From NCBI GenBank assembly GCA_016712035.1, contig JADJRT010000021.1:1-64000 (forward strand): a stretch of DNA of 64,000 bases, read 5' to 3'. Position numbers and translations under genes: made by a program. Shown here one piece after another: positions 10,001-17,949 of this stretch (positions are counted from its first letter, which is position 1; each line of letters opens with the position of its first letter). This stretch comes from Flammeovirgaceae bacterium (GTDB lineage: Bacteria > Bacteroidota > Bacteroidia > Cytophagales > Cyclobacteriaceae). Below the pieces are notes generated by a model. It had not been told where the DNA came from. It saw nothing but the letters and a program-made list of their open reading frames with translations, and searched no databases.

Positions 10001-12437
10001 TTCCTGCCGATGGTTTCCCGCCTGAAACACAATTCACATCAGAAGGACCCAATGCAGCTAATATGACAATCGTTAAAATTGGCCCCGATTACTTTATACA
10101 AACCAGTGGATTAGTATCAGACTCTTATAGAATTCGCTATACTTTTAAAAATCAGTTTAATGCGATAACCTTTAGAGAGCGTACCATTAACTTCTTTGGA
10201 AGTCCGGTATCGTTGTTCTCATCATCCAACAATTGTATTGTGAGTGATGTTGTGTTTACAGACAATTCAACAATAAATCCTTCACCTTTCCCAGCTGCAA
10301 TCACCAGTTGGCAATGGGCATTTGGTGATAATACGTTTAGTACAGACCAAAATCCATCTAAACGATATACTACCTCGGGTACCTTTAATGTCTCTTTGAA
10401 AGTAACGACCAGTAAAGGCTGTTCGTCAACAGGCACTCCGTATGTGCTGCGCGTTGGTGATGTACCGATTGTTGATTTTAGCTGGTCAGCTATATGCAAT
10501 AATGATAATACTAATTTCCAGGATATGACTACCAAGGTAGTTGGTTCTGTACCGCCAGGAATAAGCGTGATAACCGGTTATACATGGGATTTTGGAGATG
10601 GGGATGTATTGCCTTCAGGAGTTGGGGCAATACCAGTAGGTACTCATGGAGGAAGAACATTCGGTACCTACAAAGATCCACAGCACAAATATGTTTCAAA
10701 TGGCACTTATTCATCAACCCTTTTGGTTGATACGAATGATGGATGTTCTAATTCAAATACACAGAATGTATTTATCCTTCCGTACAATACAGTTGCCCCT
10801 GTTGCTGGTGCAGAGTATCTGGAAGGATTTGAATCAACAGATGGTGGTTGGATAGCTGAGGCATTCAATACAACCAATTCAACACCAACCAATATTGTGC
10901 TAAGCGATACAAGTTGGATTTGGGGAATGCCAGCAGGGGCTGGCGGGACCATTAATACAGCGGCCTCTGGAAGTAATGCATGGTGGACCGGGAAAAATGC
11001 GAATACTTATTTCTCAAACGAAAACTCTACAGTCAATGGTCCTTGCTTTGACTTAACACAATTGAAGCGACCTATGGTGGCTTTGGATTATTTCTCGGAT
11101 ACAGAAAAGAATTTGGACGGTTCCGTTCTTCAGTATTCCATCGATGGCGGACTTTCCTGGCGAATTGTTGGGCCACCGGAAGGTCAGTCAAACCGGGATG
11201 AAGGCATTAATTGGTTTAATGGGGTGGGAATTCTTCTAATCCCGGATCACAACCTATTGGTAATTATGGATGGACTGATAAACAATCTGAATGGAAGAAC
11301 GCCCGATTCAATTTAGATATGATACCGGCAGTTAATCGATCGCAAGTAAGACTACGGATAGCCTTTAGCAGTAATGATGGAAATGCTCCAGCACCGCCAG
11401 CCTTTGATGGTTTTGCTTTTGACAATTTCTTTGTTGGAGAAAAGGCCAGGCATGTGCTTGTTGAACATTTCACCACATCAACCCTTACAGCGAGTACAAA
11501 TGCAGATACTTATCTGAATGGACTCTATCAACAACAGATTACCGATAGGGGTACATCCGATTTCCAGGATATACAGTATCATGTTAATTTTTCAGGCACA
11601 GATCCACTTAATAAGGATAACCCAACCGATCCAGCTGCCCGGGCACTTTACTTTGGGGCTTCTCAGCCTCCATTTACAATTATGGATGGACTGCTAACTC
11701 CTGGCAAATTTACGGGCAGTACCTATGAATTGAATAAAGTGGAAATTGATCGTAGAGCTTTGGTTGAACCGATTTTCTCATTAAGCTTGAAAGACACAAC
11801 CTCTATTGACGATACTCACATTAGTGTAAGAATGTTTATAACAGCAAAGCAAGATTTCGCTTCACCAGTTATAGTAAATGTCGCTTTAGTTGAAAAAGAT
11901 GTCAATGGATTTAAGAATGTGTTGCGGAAAAATCTCTTTGGAAGTGATGGGAAAACCATTAGCCTTGGATTTATTCAAAACCAGACTAATAAGAGTGCTT
12001 TAGTTTTTAACGTCCCCATCGATGTGCCCATTTCAAATCCTAATGGTTTGTTATTAATTGGTTATGTTCAGGATAAGAACACAAAGGAAATATATCAATC
12101 TATAGTTATTGATGGCCCTGTTAAAAATGGAGATCCTGTTGTTGGAATCGAAGATGAATTACCTTTGATTACCACATTAAATAATATTCAGATTTTCCCT
12201 AACCCTGCCAACAATCAATTTACTTTTGGTATACCAGCCGAAGTCTATCCGGGTAGTCAATGGCAGATTATTGATCAACGCGGTGTAACTGTGCTTGAAG
12301 GTAATTTTGAAGGAGCCGTAAATGGATTGAAGGAAGTAAATGTAGCAGAACTTGCGAATGCTGTCTACTTTGTTGTGATGACAGGGCCTAAGGGTGTTAC
12401 CGTTAGAAAGAAGTTAATGGTGATGAACAGAAATTAA
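1..12437 (+). CDS. Giant T9SS-secreted repeat adhesin (5' truncated, frame-broken)
   Basis: One very large surface protein whose start lies upstream of the window. Homologous modules continue across every frame break, so the pieces form one gene. From N to C: two and a half 176-residue Ig-like modules (1-1530), four roughly 100-residue modules (about 2020-3230), nine tandem 184-residue units (3233-8199), diverged PKD-like modules (8200-9900), two PKD domains with the WxFGD signature (about 10300-10790), a jelly-roll-like segment (10800-11235), an Omp28-like domain and a type A T9SS sorting tail ending at 12437. Frame changes fall near 252, 340, 1062, 5172, 6283, 7930 and 11235. Proteins of this build are exported by the Por/T9SS machinery and anchored to the surface, where they serve in adhesion or gliding; that role is inferred. 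Family assignment is firm, exact domain borders are not. Confidence 0.85.
1556..5230 (+). CDS. Adhesin, frame segment 2 (heterogeneous modules plus repeat units 1-4)
   Basis: This is the longest uninterrupted early segment of the giant adhesin. Coding similarity already begins near 1066 without a start codon, so the GTG at 1556 is only an apparent start. It carries a module ending in the DVLVNP linker, a PKD-like module, four related modules each with a CSGSAINISL-type cysteine strand, then units 1 to 3 and most of unit 4 of the 184-residue array. Each module starts with a conserved single cysteine (ICSG) and ends in VTVNP, as in Bacteroidota PKD-like domains. The frame is lost near 5172, where GATGTAGTGCTG stands for the GATGTAGTTGCTG of other units. 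Confidence 0.75.
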   Translation: MGGTIPTLTAVGTNLIWYSDAGLTTQVGTGSPFTPTAAEVNTAVAGTYSLYVTQTIGCESLPTQVDVLVNPAVTVDAGTDSDLCLGQNITLGGSPTASGGSGSYTYSWTSVPAGFTSTQSNPVVTPVLGLTTYQVLVTDAFGCQGTAQVDITVYEIPTFTVTNNTSGGTGEVCSGSAINISLTSPTAGATITLQNVNYGAVTGGVYAAGGAFVSGNIITEPSGLVNPTNAPISINYIFSVATPNCSNPITQQSQIVVNPTPTMSTVNSATQICSNSSVNIVLNSPTSGATIRLASVNYGSASGTLLTGATFTPGASITETLINSTASAVTVQYNFEVLANGCTTAGFSESVLVNPNPTFIISNTLPEICSGANTNILFGSGTAGHQINVVNVFYGLVTGGTVIPGVTTFTSATPLFEALSNNTNAAIDVVYEFNVTTPATTPICPLAPVSQFATVRVNPNPTVTATNNSGGGTGIICSGNPVSILLNTPVSGGQVRLKSINYGGASGTLTAGAIFVNGQTINEIVTNTTAIPIIVAYEFEALVGVCGPSLSQIVNVDVRPVPNVVALPASQTICSGATTSVALSTTNGVAGATYSWTRVDAGVSGVLVGSGATINETLTATGSTPGTATYTITPAAGGCNGTPITVIVTVNPLPDVVAAPASETICSGTTSNINLSTSNGVAGATYSWTVVQSNVSGATSGFGTSINQTLTATTSSAGTATYTITPSANGCTGTPIVVVVTVSPVPNVVALPASQTICSGATTSVALSTTNGVAGATYSWTRVDAGVSGVLVGSGATINETLTATGSTAGTATYTITPAAGGCNGTPITVIVTVNPLPDVVAAPASETICSGATSNINLSTSNGVAGATYSWTVVQSNVSGATSGFGTSINQTLTATTSSAGAATYTITPSANGCTGTPIVVVVTVSPVPNVVALPASQTICSGATTSVALSTTNGVAGATYSWTRVDAGVSGVLIGSGTTINETLTATGSVAGTATYTITPAAGGCNGTPITVIVTVNPLPDVVAAPASEIICSGTTSNINLSTSNGVAGATYSWTVVQSNVSGATSGFGTSINQTLTATTSSAGTATYTITPSANGCTGSPINVVVTVSPVPNVVALPASQTICSGATTSVALSTTNGVAGATYNWTRVDAGVSGVLIGAGATINETLTATGSTAGIATYTITPAAGGCNGTPITVSVTVNALPDVVLLQRQRRSAVAQHRI
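3233..8199 (+). repeat. Nine tandem 552-bp units encoding paired PKD-like domains
   Basis: Unit starts (CCGGTTCC then AAATGT/GAATGT) lie at 3233, 3785, 4337, 4889, 5440, 5992, 6543, 7095 and 7647, and the array ends at 8199. Six units are 552 bp, two are 551 and one is 553. Each encodes two domains of about 92 residues: type A (PNVVALPASQTICSG, then YSWTRVDAGVSG) and type B (PDVVAAPASETICSG, then YSWTVVQSNVSG). Unit 4 replaces the type A core with a type B-like core (YSWTVVQSGVSG), a sign of conversion between domains. Units 7 and 8 share ATTGIALSTTNGVGG. The three off-length units are exactly those with frame breaks, near 5172, 6283 and 7930. Confidence 0.93.
7939..11316 (+). CDS. Adhesin, frame segment with last repeat, PKD domains and jelly-roll
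   Basis: This segment carries the end of repeat unit 9, then two diverged PKD-like modules (8200-8765), two modules rich in LSGxIGGxA and SNDPDLG/TNDPDGPG motifs (8766-9350), one more such module, then two canonical PKD domains: WQWAFGDNTFS with the paired KRYTTSGTF, and YTWDFGDGD with HKYVSNGTY. A jelly-roll-like block (GFESTDGGW to SIDGGLSWRIVG) follows, typical of Bacteroidota secreted proteins. The frame is lost near 11235, where a base appears missing in ATTCTTCTAATCC; the true reading continues in the next segment as NPGSQPIGNYGWTD. Confidence 0.8.
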   Translation: MRHQHAEAICSGATSNINLSTSNGVAGATYSWTVVQSNVSGATSGFGTSINQTLTATTSSAGTATYTITPSANGCTGTPINIVVTVSPKPIITNTALQLLTTICSNTVLNFTPVSTTDPATLYSWTSVVSGSTFTGVLASGTGTITDTPVNTGNTVGYVTYTITPEVAGCFGNSVNYIVTVFPTPTADGSDIIICSGQNAVVLINSLPNNVAGTTFSWVAVPSANVLGAANGNGSTISQTLSVTDFTTGTVVYQITPSANGCAGAVKNITITINPLPTADAGVDYQVCEPTVIPLSGLIGGAATSGTWTIVTGAGSISASTVAGNTVTANYTVNPSDIATTIVLKLESNDPDLGEPCTIASDLLSIQINRRPTVIAPADFVVCEPANLLASPISLSGTIGGSATTGLWSIVSGAGTLGASNLVGSLVNTQYTIDASDIGTTITLRLTTNDPDGPGGPCTEEFEDIDITINQAAVVSAGPDLQLCRDTPSILLQGSHSGAPTTLAWNGGLGLFSDPTLAQPLYSFNDPTEVNATVVLTLTALDPDGLGPCSAVADQMNLKINPLPVVVYTGLPPGAPSSLAENGPPITLTGNLAGGAFTILPTSSVIGSTFINVVDRAVFDPSAADLGSNFIKYTYTDGNGCTNFDEQEVFINPVTTIDFAVQGAVLNGIGEFELCSDLGLVKLLGFPVPADGFPPETQFTSEGPNAANMTIVKIGPDYFIQTSGLVSDSYRIRYTFKNQFNAITFRERTINFFGSPVSLFSSSNNCIVSDVVFTDNSTINPSPFPAAITSWQWAFGDNTFSTDQNPSKRYTTSGTFNVSLKVTTSKGCSSTGTPYVLRVGDVPIVDFSWSAICNNDNTNFQDMTTKVVGSVPPGISVITGYTWDFGDGDVLPSGVGAIPVGTHGGRTFGTYKDPQHKYVSNGTYSSTLLVDTNDGCSNSNTQNVFILPYNTVAPVAGAEYLEGFESTDGGWIAEAFNTTNSTPTNIVLSDTSWIWGMPAGAGGTINTAASGSNAWWTGKNANTYFSNENSTVNGPCFDLTQLKRPMVALDYFSDTEKNLDGSVLQYSIDGGLSWRIVGPPEGQSNRDEGINWFNGVGILLIPDHNLLVIMDGLINNLNGRTPDSI
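11319..12437 (+). CDS. Adhesin C-terminus: Omp28-like domain and T9SS sorting signal
   Basis: This is the C-terminal part of the giant adhesin; coding actually continues from about 11240 in the same frame, so the ATG at 11319 is internal. Residues about 45-150 (LVEHFTTSTL, YHVNFSGTDPLNKDNPTD, PPFTIMDG) resemble Omp28-related proteins, a thioredoxin-like family, but the cysteines usually found after the LVEEFT-like strand are absent. The last 80 residues (IFPNPANNQFTFG, then VYFVVMTG, then VRKKLMV) form a type A T9SS C-terminal domain, the signal cleaved by PorU after export. The stop overlaps the convergent histidine-kinase stop by four bases. Confidence 0.85.
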   Translation: MIPAVNRSQVRLRIAFSSNDGNAPAPPAFDGFAFDNFFVGEKARHVLVEHFTTSTLTASTNADTYLNGLYQQQITDRGTSDFQDIQYHVNFSGTDPLNKDNPTDPAARALYFGASQPPFTIMDGLLTPGKFTGSTYELNKVEIDRRALVEPIFSLSLKDTTSIDDTHISVRMFITAKQDFASPVIVNVALVEKDVNGFKNVLRKNLFGSDGKTISLGFIQNQTNKSALVFNVPIDVPISNPNGLLLIGYVQDKNTKEIYQSIVIDGPVKNGDPVVGIEDELPLITTLNNIQIFPNPANNQFTFGIPAEVYPGSQWQIIDQRGVTVLEGNFEGAVNGLKEVNVAELANAVYFVVMTGPKGVTVRKKLMVMNRN

Positions 12438-14338
12438 GCGTACGCTTTAAGAGACCGAATCACTTTCAATAATGACTGACTAATTTCTGTGGCAAGACCA
12501 TTAATCGTTTTTTCGTCCAGATCAGTTCGGGTCTCATGTTCGAGTAACGCTATTCTATCTTTAAGGTGGTGAATGCCCATAAGTGTAATGCTCGGTTTGA
12601 TCTTATGAACAACCTTGGCCAAGTGTTCCCAATTCTTTAACTGCAATTGCGTTTGTATTTCTTCAATTGTTTTGGGCATAGAATCAAGAAAAGTATTGAT
12701 AATTTCTTGTATGAATTCTTGATTATTATCTGAAGCCTTAATTAAATAGCTTAAATCAAATTCGGTATTATTTTGCTTTCCTTCTTGCGATGGTTGGTTT
12801 TTTTTCTTAAGTTTTGCTCCCAGGTATTTAGTTAAAGTTTTTAGCAAATCCTCTTGTGTAAACGGTTTAGTAATGCAATCGTTCATTCCAGCGGCAAGAC
12901 ATTTTCAAAATCCTTTTGTGTCGCATTGGCAGTTAATGCAATAATAGGTACTTGGCTTTTGTTTGGATCACCTTTCCGAATCGCCTTAGTGGTTTCAAAC
13001 CCGTCCATCACGGGCATTTGAATATCCATGAGAATGGCATCGAATGCATTATTTCTAATTTTTTCCAGAGCAACCACTCCATTCTCAGCAGTTTCAAAAT
13101 GGCAGCCCCACATTTTTAAAATACTGCTGGCATAAAGCCGATTAATGTCATTGTCCTCCACCAGTAGTATTGAAGCTCGTTTTAGTTGGGTGAGGTTTCG
13201 GGGCTTAATCATCCTTGCATCCGACACAAATTCTTTTTACCCATAATGTAAGGCAAGGAAAAGGTGAAGGTTGAGCCTTCATTCTCTTTACTCACAACAT
13301 TAATTGATCCGCCCTGAAGTTCCACCAATTGCTTTACAATGGTTAAGCCAAGTCCGGTACCACCATATTTTCTGGTTACACTAGCGTCTGCCTGGCTAAA
13401 GCTTTCGAAAATAGTCTGAAGTTTATCTTTTGGAATACCAATACCCGTATCGGAAATATCAAATCGCAGATTGTAGTTATTACCTTTTATCATGTCTGCC
13501 TTAACGTCAACCTTAATTCTTCCGGCATGGGTAAATTTAATTGCGTTGCTAATCAAATTTATAAGAATTTGATTGAGACGTACCGGATCACCAATAAAAA
13601 TTTTGTTAGCGTCTTTAGCGAGACTATGAGAGAGTTTAATCCCTTTTTCTGAAGCCTGTACACCAAACGTATCAATGAGGGAATGCAATAGATCATTTAA
13701 ATTGAATCCAATTTTTTCTAATTGCAGTTTACCAGATTCTATGCTGGCGAGGTCAAGAATATCATTAATGATAACTTTGAGATTGTCGGCTGCACTCTTA
13801 ATAGCGTTGAGATAGGTCCGTTGTTCTTCTCTGGAGGGATTTTGACTTAATAGTGATGCCATTCCGGCAATGCCATTAATGGGTGTGCGGATTTCATGAC
13901 TGATATTAGCTAAAAATTGTTCCTTCGCTTTTTGCGCACGAAGTAGCTCTTCCGCATCTTTTTTTCTTTGACTAATATCCCGACAATCGAGAATAAGGCC
14001 GTCAATGCCCTCTTTCTGCTTTAAGTTTACGGAATTAAATTCCAAATATTTATAGCTCTTATCTCTACATATAAATTGAAATTCAATTGATTTATTATAA
14101 GCACGTCTGGTGCTTTTAATAAACTCTTTTCTAAAATGGGTAATCAGGTGGGAGGGTAGGTAATCAAAAAGTTTTTACCGACCAAACCGGAAGCTTTATA
14201 GCCGAGTGTCTCCTTTACTGAGCGATTGTGATATAGAATCGTTCCTTCGTAGTTCACAATAAATATTATATCAGATCCGTCTTCGACAACCGATTTATAA
14301 AATAATCCCTTTTTGACGTATGCAGATAAAGACTTCAT
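12434..14338 (-). CDS. Hybrid histidine kinase PAS-HisKA-HATPase-REC-Hpt (frame-broken)
   Basis: Cytoplasmic phosphorelay sensor without membrane segments. In order: a PAS domain (IIFIVNYEGTILYHN), a HisKA H-box (FLANISHEIRTPINGIAG), a HATPase with DTGIGIP and GGTGLGLTI, a receiver (LLVEDND, phosphoacceptor in ILMDIQMPVMDG), and an Hpt domain whose phosphohistidine lies in VVHKIKPS. The frame breaks near 14150, 13220 and 12890, always inside recognisable domains, so this is one gene of about 630 codons. Its ATG is one base after the stop of the sigma-54 regulator, so the two form an operon. The REC-Hpt tail suggests a multistep relay ending on the receiver of that regulator; the stimulus is unknown. 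Confidence 0.88.
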
Positions 14339-14339
14339 T

Positions 14340-15697
14340 TTAAATTCCTTTAGATTCCATTTCTTTCAAGTACCGGTATATCGAAGATTTTCCAATCTCA
14401 AGTTTTCGTGCAACGTCAAGCACATTATTATCATACTTATTGAGATAATTTCTGATTATATGATAGGTATAACCTTGTAAGGTCATCTCTTTAGAAGTAA
14501 GGGAGCTTTCGCGTATGGGCGTATTAAAGGTAATATCTTCGGCTGAATTTCATTATCACTACGCATTACTACCGCTAGCTCGATAATAGACTTAAGTTCG
14601 CACATTACCTGGAAATGAATATTGAAGCAATTTTTCCTGGGCCTCAGGGCCAAGTATTATTTTTCCGAGATCATTTTCTTTGGCGAACTGTTCACTAAAA
14701 AATTTCGCCAGAAGAAGGATGTCCTTATCACGCTCCCGCAGCGGGGGTAGGTGTATGGGTAATCCGAGTAAACGATAGTATAGGTCTTCACGGAAACGGC
14801 CCGCCCTAACTTCTTCCTGTAGATTTCGATGCGTGGCAACAATTACACGAACATCAAGTTTAATAATTTGGTTGCCCCCGATGCGGGTTAATTCTTTTTC
14901 CTGAAGTACGCGCAGAAGTTTGGATTGCACGTTTAAATCCATTTCTCCAATCTCATCCAGAAAGATGGTTCCGCCTTCGGCTTCTTCGAATTTACCAATC
15001 CGCCTTGTCACGGCACCAGTAAAGGCACCTTTTTCATGCCCGAATAATTCACTTTCTATAAGGTCTTTGGGGATAGCAGCCACATTAACAGCAACCAAGG
15101 CTTTATTTTCCTTTTAGAATTGTAATGAATGGCCTTGGCGATTAATTCCTTTCCAGTACCTGTTTCGCCTGTAATGGAAACCGTGATTTGAGTTGTAACT
15201 GCTTTTTCGATTAAGTCGAAAACTTTTTTAATAGTATCACTGGTCCCAACAATACTTTTCTCAAAATCGTACTTTGTTGTTATCTCATGTTTTAACCGAT
15301 CTATTTCTCTTATGAGGCTGGTTTTGTTAATTGCATTTTTAATTGAGTTTAAGATGCGGTCTTTTGTTTCCTCGTCTTTACTTATATAATCAAAGGCTCC
15401 AGCTTTTAAAAGCTCTACGGCAGTTCCAATTTTTTCTTGAGCTGAAATGATAATTACACTTATATTCGGGTCATATTCTTTTATTGATCTCAATACTTTC
15501 TCGCCTTCCATATCAGGTAAGGAATAGTCGAGGGTAATAATAGATGGTATTTTATGGAGATTATCGATACACCCTTTTCCAGTAGTGTAAAACTCAGGCT
15601 CAAAATCAGGATTTAGACTTAAAACGTATTTTAAGAATTTAGTATAGGCCGGATCGTCCTCTACGACAAATATTCTTACTGGCTCTTTTTCGTACAT
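14340..15697 (-). CDS. Sigma-54-dependent NtrC-type response regulator (frame-broken)
   Basis: Transcription activator for RpoN promoters. It has an N-terminal receiver ([11 protein letters not shown], phosphoacceptor Asp in [12 protein letters not shown]), a central AAA+ domain with Walker A GETGTGKE, the sigma-54 contact loop GAFTGA, Walker [13 protein letters not shown] and FREDLYYRL, and a C-terminal Fis-type helix-turn-helix ([19 protein letters not shown]). One frame break lies near 15110 at a CTTTTAG tract and another near 14595, directly after SFPGNVR. The HTH (14345-14590) is intact after the second break. It is first in the operon with the hybrid kinase, its likely phosphodonor. Confidence 0.9.
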
Positions 15698-15814
15698 CCG
15701 TTGGCTCTTTGGTATTTAGTCTAAAAGTAATGCTGAGATTTGAACAAAATATTTGAAATTTACGTTAATTCCCGATAGTTAATAAAATGACATCTCCCTT
15801 TTTAAGAAATAAGT

Positions 15815-16285
15815 ATGATTCCAGAATTTGAAGAACTCAGTCAGGCTGAAATAGAATTGATGCATAAAGCACCTATTCTGGTTTGTATTCTCATAGCCGG
15901 AGCAGACGATCACATTGATAATCGAGAAATTAAAAAAGCACCTTTTATTAACTGAAAAAAAAAACAAAAACGGGCCAAATCTCATCTCCTTGGTTTCTAT
16001 CGCGAAGTAGGTGAGGACTTTGAAGATAAATTGAAAATCGTGATTCAAGGCTTTCCGCTGAGGAAGAGTCAACGGACACCCTTATTAAAAGAATCATTAA
16101 GTAACTTGAACCCTATTCTTAAAAAGGTTGACCAAAACTTTGCAAAAGAATTTTATAAAAGCCTGCTTGAAATTGCTACCGAGATAGCCAAATCTTCAGG
16201 AGGTTTGCTAGGACTTAATTCTGTGGGAGATGAAGAAGCAAAGCATATGAATTTATCAATGCTAAAAGATCCGGCCAAGTATTAA
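15815..16285 (+). CDS. TerB-like (tellurite-resistance fold) protein, frame-disturbed
   Basis: Short protein of about 155 residues. The N-terminus (MIPEFEELSQAEIELMHKAP, then VCILIAGADDHIDNREIKKA) and C-terminus (AKSSGGLLGLNSVGDEEAKH) resemble TerB-like alpha-helical proteins of Cytophagales, an assignment from memory. An in-frame TGA at about 15952 lies beside a run of ten adenines. Shifting one frame gives LLTEKK through the stop and shifting back restores GFYREVGEDFED, so two compensating indels are more likely than a real stop. It is transcribed away from the two-component operon and leads into the rhomboid-holA cluster. Function unknown. Confidence 0.6.
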
Positions 16286-16289
16286 GCGC

Positions 16290-16873
16290 ATGCCAACGAG
16301 GGAGAAAAGGTTTTTTGGGAGTTCAGTAGTTCCTTTTCGATTGGTATTTATCATGTGGCTTTCCTTCAGTATTGAATTCTTCTACCATATTGATCTTGGC
16401 TTTTGGGAATAAAACCTCGCAGTGTAGAAGGTTTAATCAGGATATTTACCGCTCCGATGATTCATGGGGATTATCTTCACCTGCTGTCCAACACAGTACC
16501 GCTTCTATTTTTAGGTACCATCTTATTTTTCTTTTATGAGAGAATAGGAGGGATCGTATTCTTCCGTTGTTATTTCATCACCAATATTTTGCTTTGGATC
16601 TTTAGCCCAAGAATGTCCTATCATATTGGGGCGAGTGGATTGATTTACGGTCTGGCTGCATTCTTGATTTGTTATGGACTCTTAAAGCAGGATTTTATTT
16701 CCCTCATTGTATCTGCTTTTGTGTTCTTTATTTATGGTGGAATATTTTTAGCGGGCGTTTTGCCAAGCGATCCGCGGATCTCATGGGAGTCTCATTTAGC
16801 AGGAGCTTTGGTAGGCTTGGTTACAGCCTTTAACTTGGCGCAAAAAGAAGAAGCTAATGGATGCGGCCGCTAA
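16290..16873 (+). CDS. Rhomboid-family intramembrane serine protease (one frameshift)
   Basis: Polytopic membrane protease of about 195 residues that cleaves substrates within the bilayer. The catalytic serine is in the GASGLIYG motif and the partner histidine in ESHLAGALVG, with HGDYLHLLSN in the first loop-helix region. The ATG at 16290 is four bases after the preceding stop; the frame is lost near 16400 (GGCTTTTGGGAATAA), where one missing base makes an apparent stop. Without correction the protein would seem to begin at 16403, but the N-terminal membrane segment (FRLVFIMWLSFSIEFF) belongs to it. Its end overlaps the next gene by 17 bases. Confidence 0.88.
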
Positions 16874-17878
16874 GAAAATAATGGATCGAATTGGAGCTGG
16901 TAAATATGATCCAGTATATGTACTGCAAGGTGAAGAAACATACTATATAGATTTGATTTCCAATTATATAGAAGCCAATGCTTTAAGTGAATCTGACAAA
17001 GGATTTAATCAGGTAGTGCTATATGGCAAGGACGTTACTGTGGCAACTATCTTAACTCATGCCAAGCGATTTCCAATGATGGCTGAGCGTCAGGTAGTAA
17101 TTGTAAAAGAGGCGCAAGAGATTCAGGATTTGCAAAAAGAAGCCGGTTCGAAGCTTTTACTGGATTACCTGGCGCGCCCACTATTGTCCACCATTCTTGT
17201 CTTGTGCCATAAACATAAAACGCTTGACAAAAGGCGCGAGTTAGGAAAGAAGATTGATCAGTTAGCGGTATCCGTTGCCTTTAAGAAGCCATATGAGAAC
17301 CAATTGGGCGAATTTGTAATCGGTTACTTAAAAGGGAAGGGGAAGCAAATTGATGATGGTGCTGTGCGAATACTGGCCGAATATGTAGGAAATGACTTAA
17401 ATCGACTGGCCAACGAGATTGAGAAAGTATTGATAGCAGTGCCCGCCAACGAACCGGTATCTGCTGAACATGTAATGAGTCAGGTGGGAATCAGCAAAGA
17501 GTACAATATTTTTGAACTTCAAAAAGGCACTTATCCGAAGAGACCTTTTTCAGGTTTCTAAAATTGTAAATTACTTTGAAGCCAATACCAAGAAGAATCC
17601 AGTGATACCTATGATTGCATTTTTGTATTCATTCTTTAGCAAGTTACTAGTTGCGTATTCAACTAGTGATCGAAGTGAAAGGATTAGTTACTGCTCTAAA
17701 AATCAGTCCGTTTGCTGCCAAAGATTATAGTGCTGCTTTGAATTATTATCCATTGGATAGGGTAATAGAAAGTATCTCACTATTAAAACAAGCGGACTTG
17801 AAATTAAAAGGTGTTGACTCCGGTAACACCAGTGAAGGACAGATCTTAAAAGAAGTGATTTTTCGGCTTATGATGTAA
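16857..17878 (+). CDS. holA: DNA polymerase III subunit delta (two frameshifts)
   Basis: Delta subunit of the clamp loader, which opens the beta sliding clamp during replication. The N-terminal part (YDPVYVLQGEETYYIDLI, LTHAKRFPMMAERQVVIVKEA) and the middle (LARPLLSTILVLCHKH, NDLNRLANEIEKV) are typical of HolA, and the length of about 340 residues is normal. The frame changes near 17522 (inside FELQKALIRRDLF) and near 17660. Both flanks read cleanly, and the gene is essential in bacteria, so these breaks are almost certainly sequence errors. The ATG at 16857 lies inside the end of the rhomboid gene, implying translational coupling. Confidence 0.9.
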
Positions 17879-17949
17879 TTAAGTTTAATTTTTTTACTGT
17901 CCGCAATTGCGGAATAATTCTTGTTTAGATTTTATCATTCTTAACAGAA

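Noticed and set aside
15952..15954. Genuine stop that splits the TerB-like protein into two genes
   Set aside because: It lies beside an A10 run and shifting the frame by one base on each side restores a continuous family pattern.
17900..17911. CCGCAATTGCGG palindrome as an operator
   Set aside because: A 12-base palindrome between holA and the TPR gene without a loop, T-run or second copy; chance cannot be excluded.
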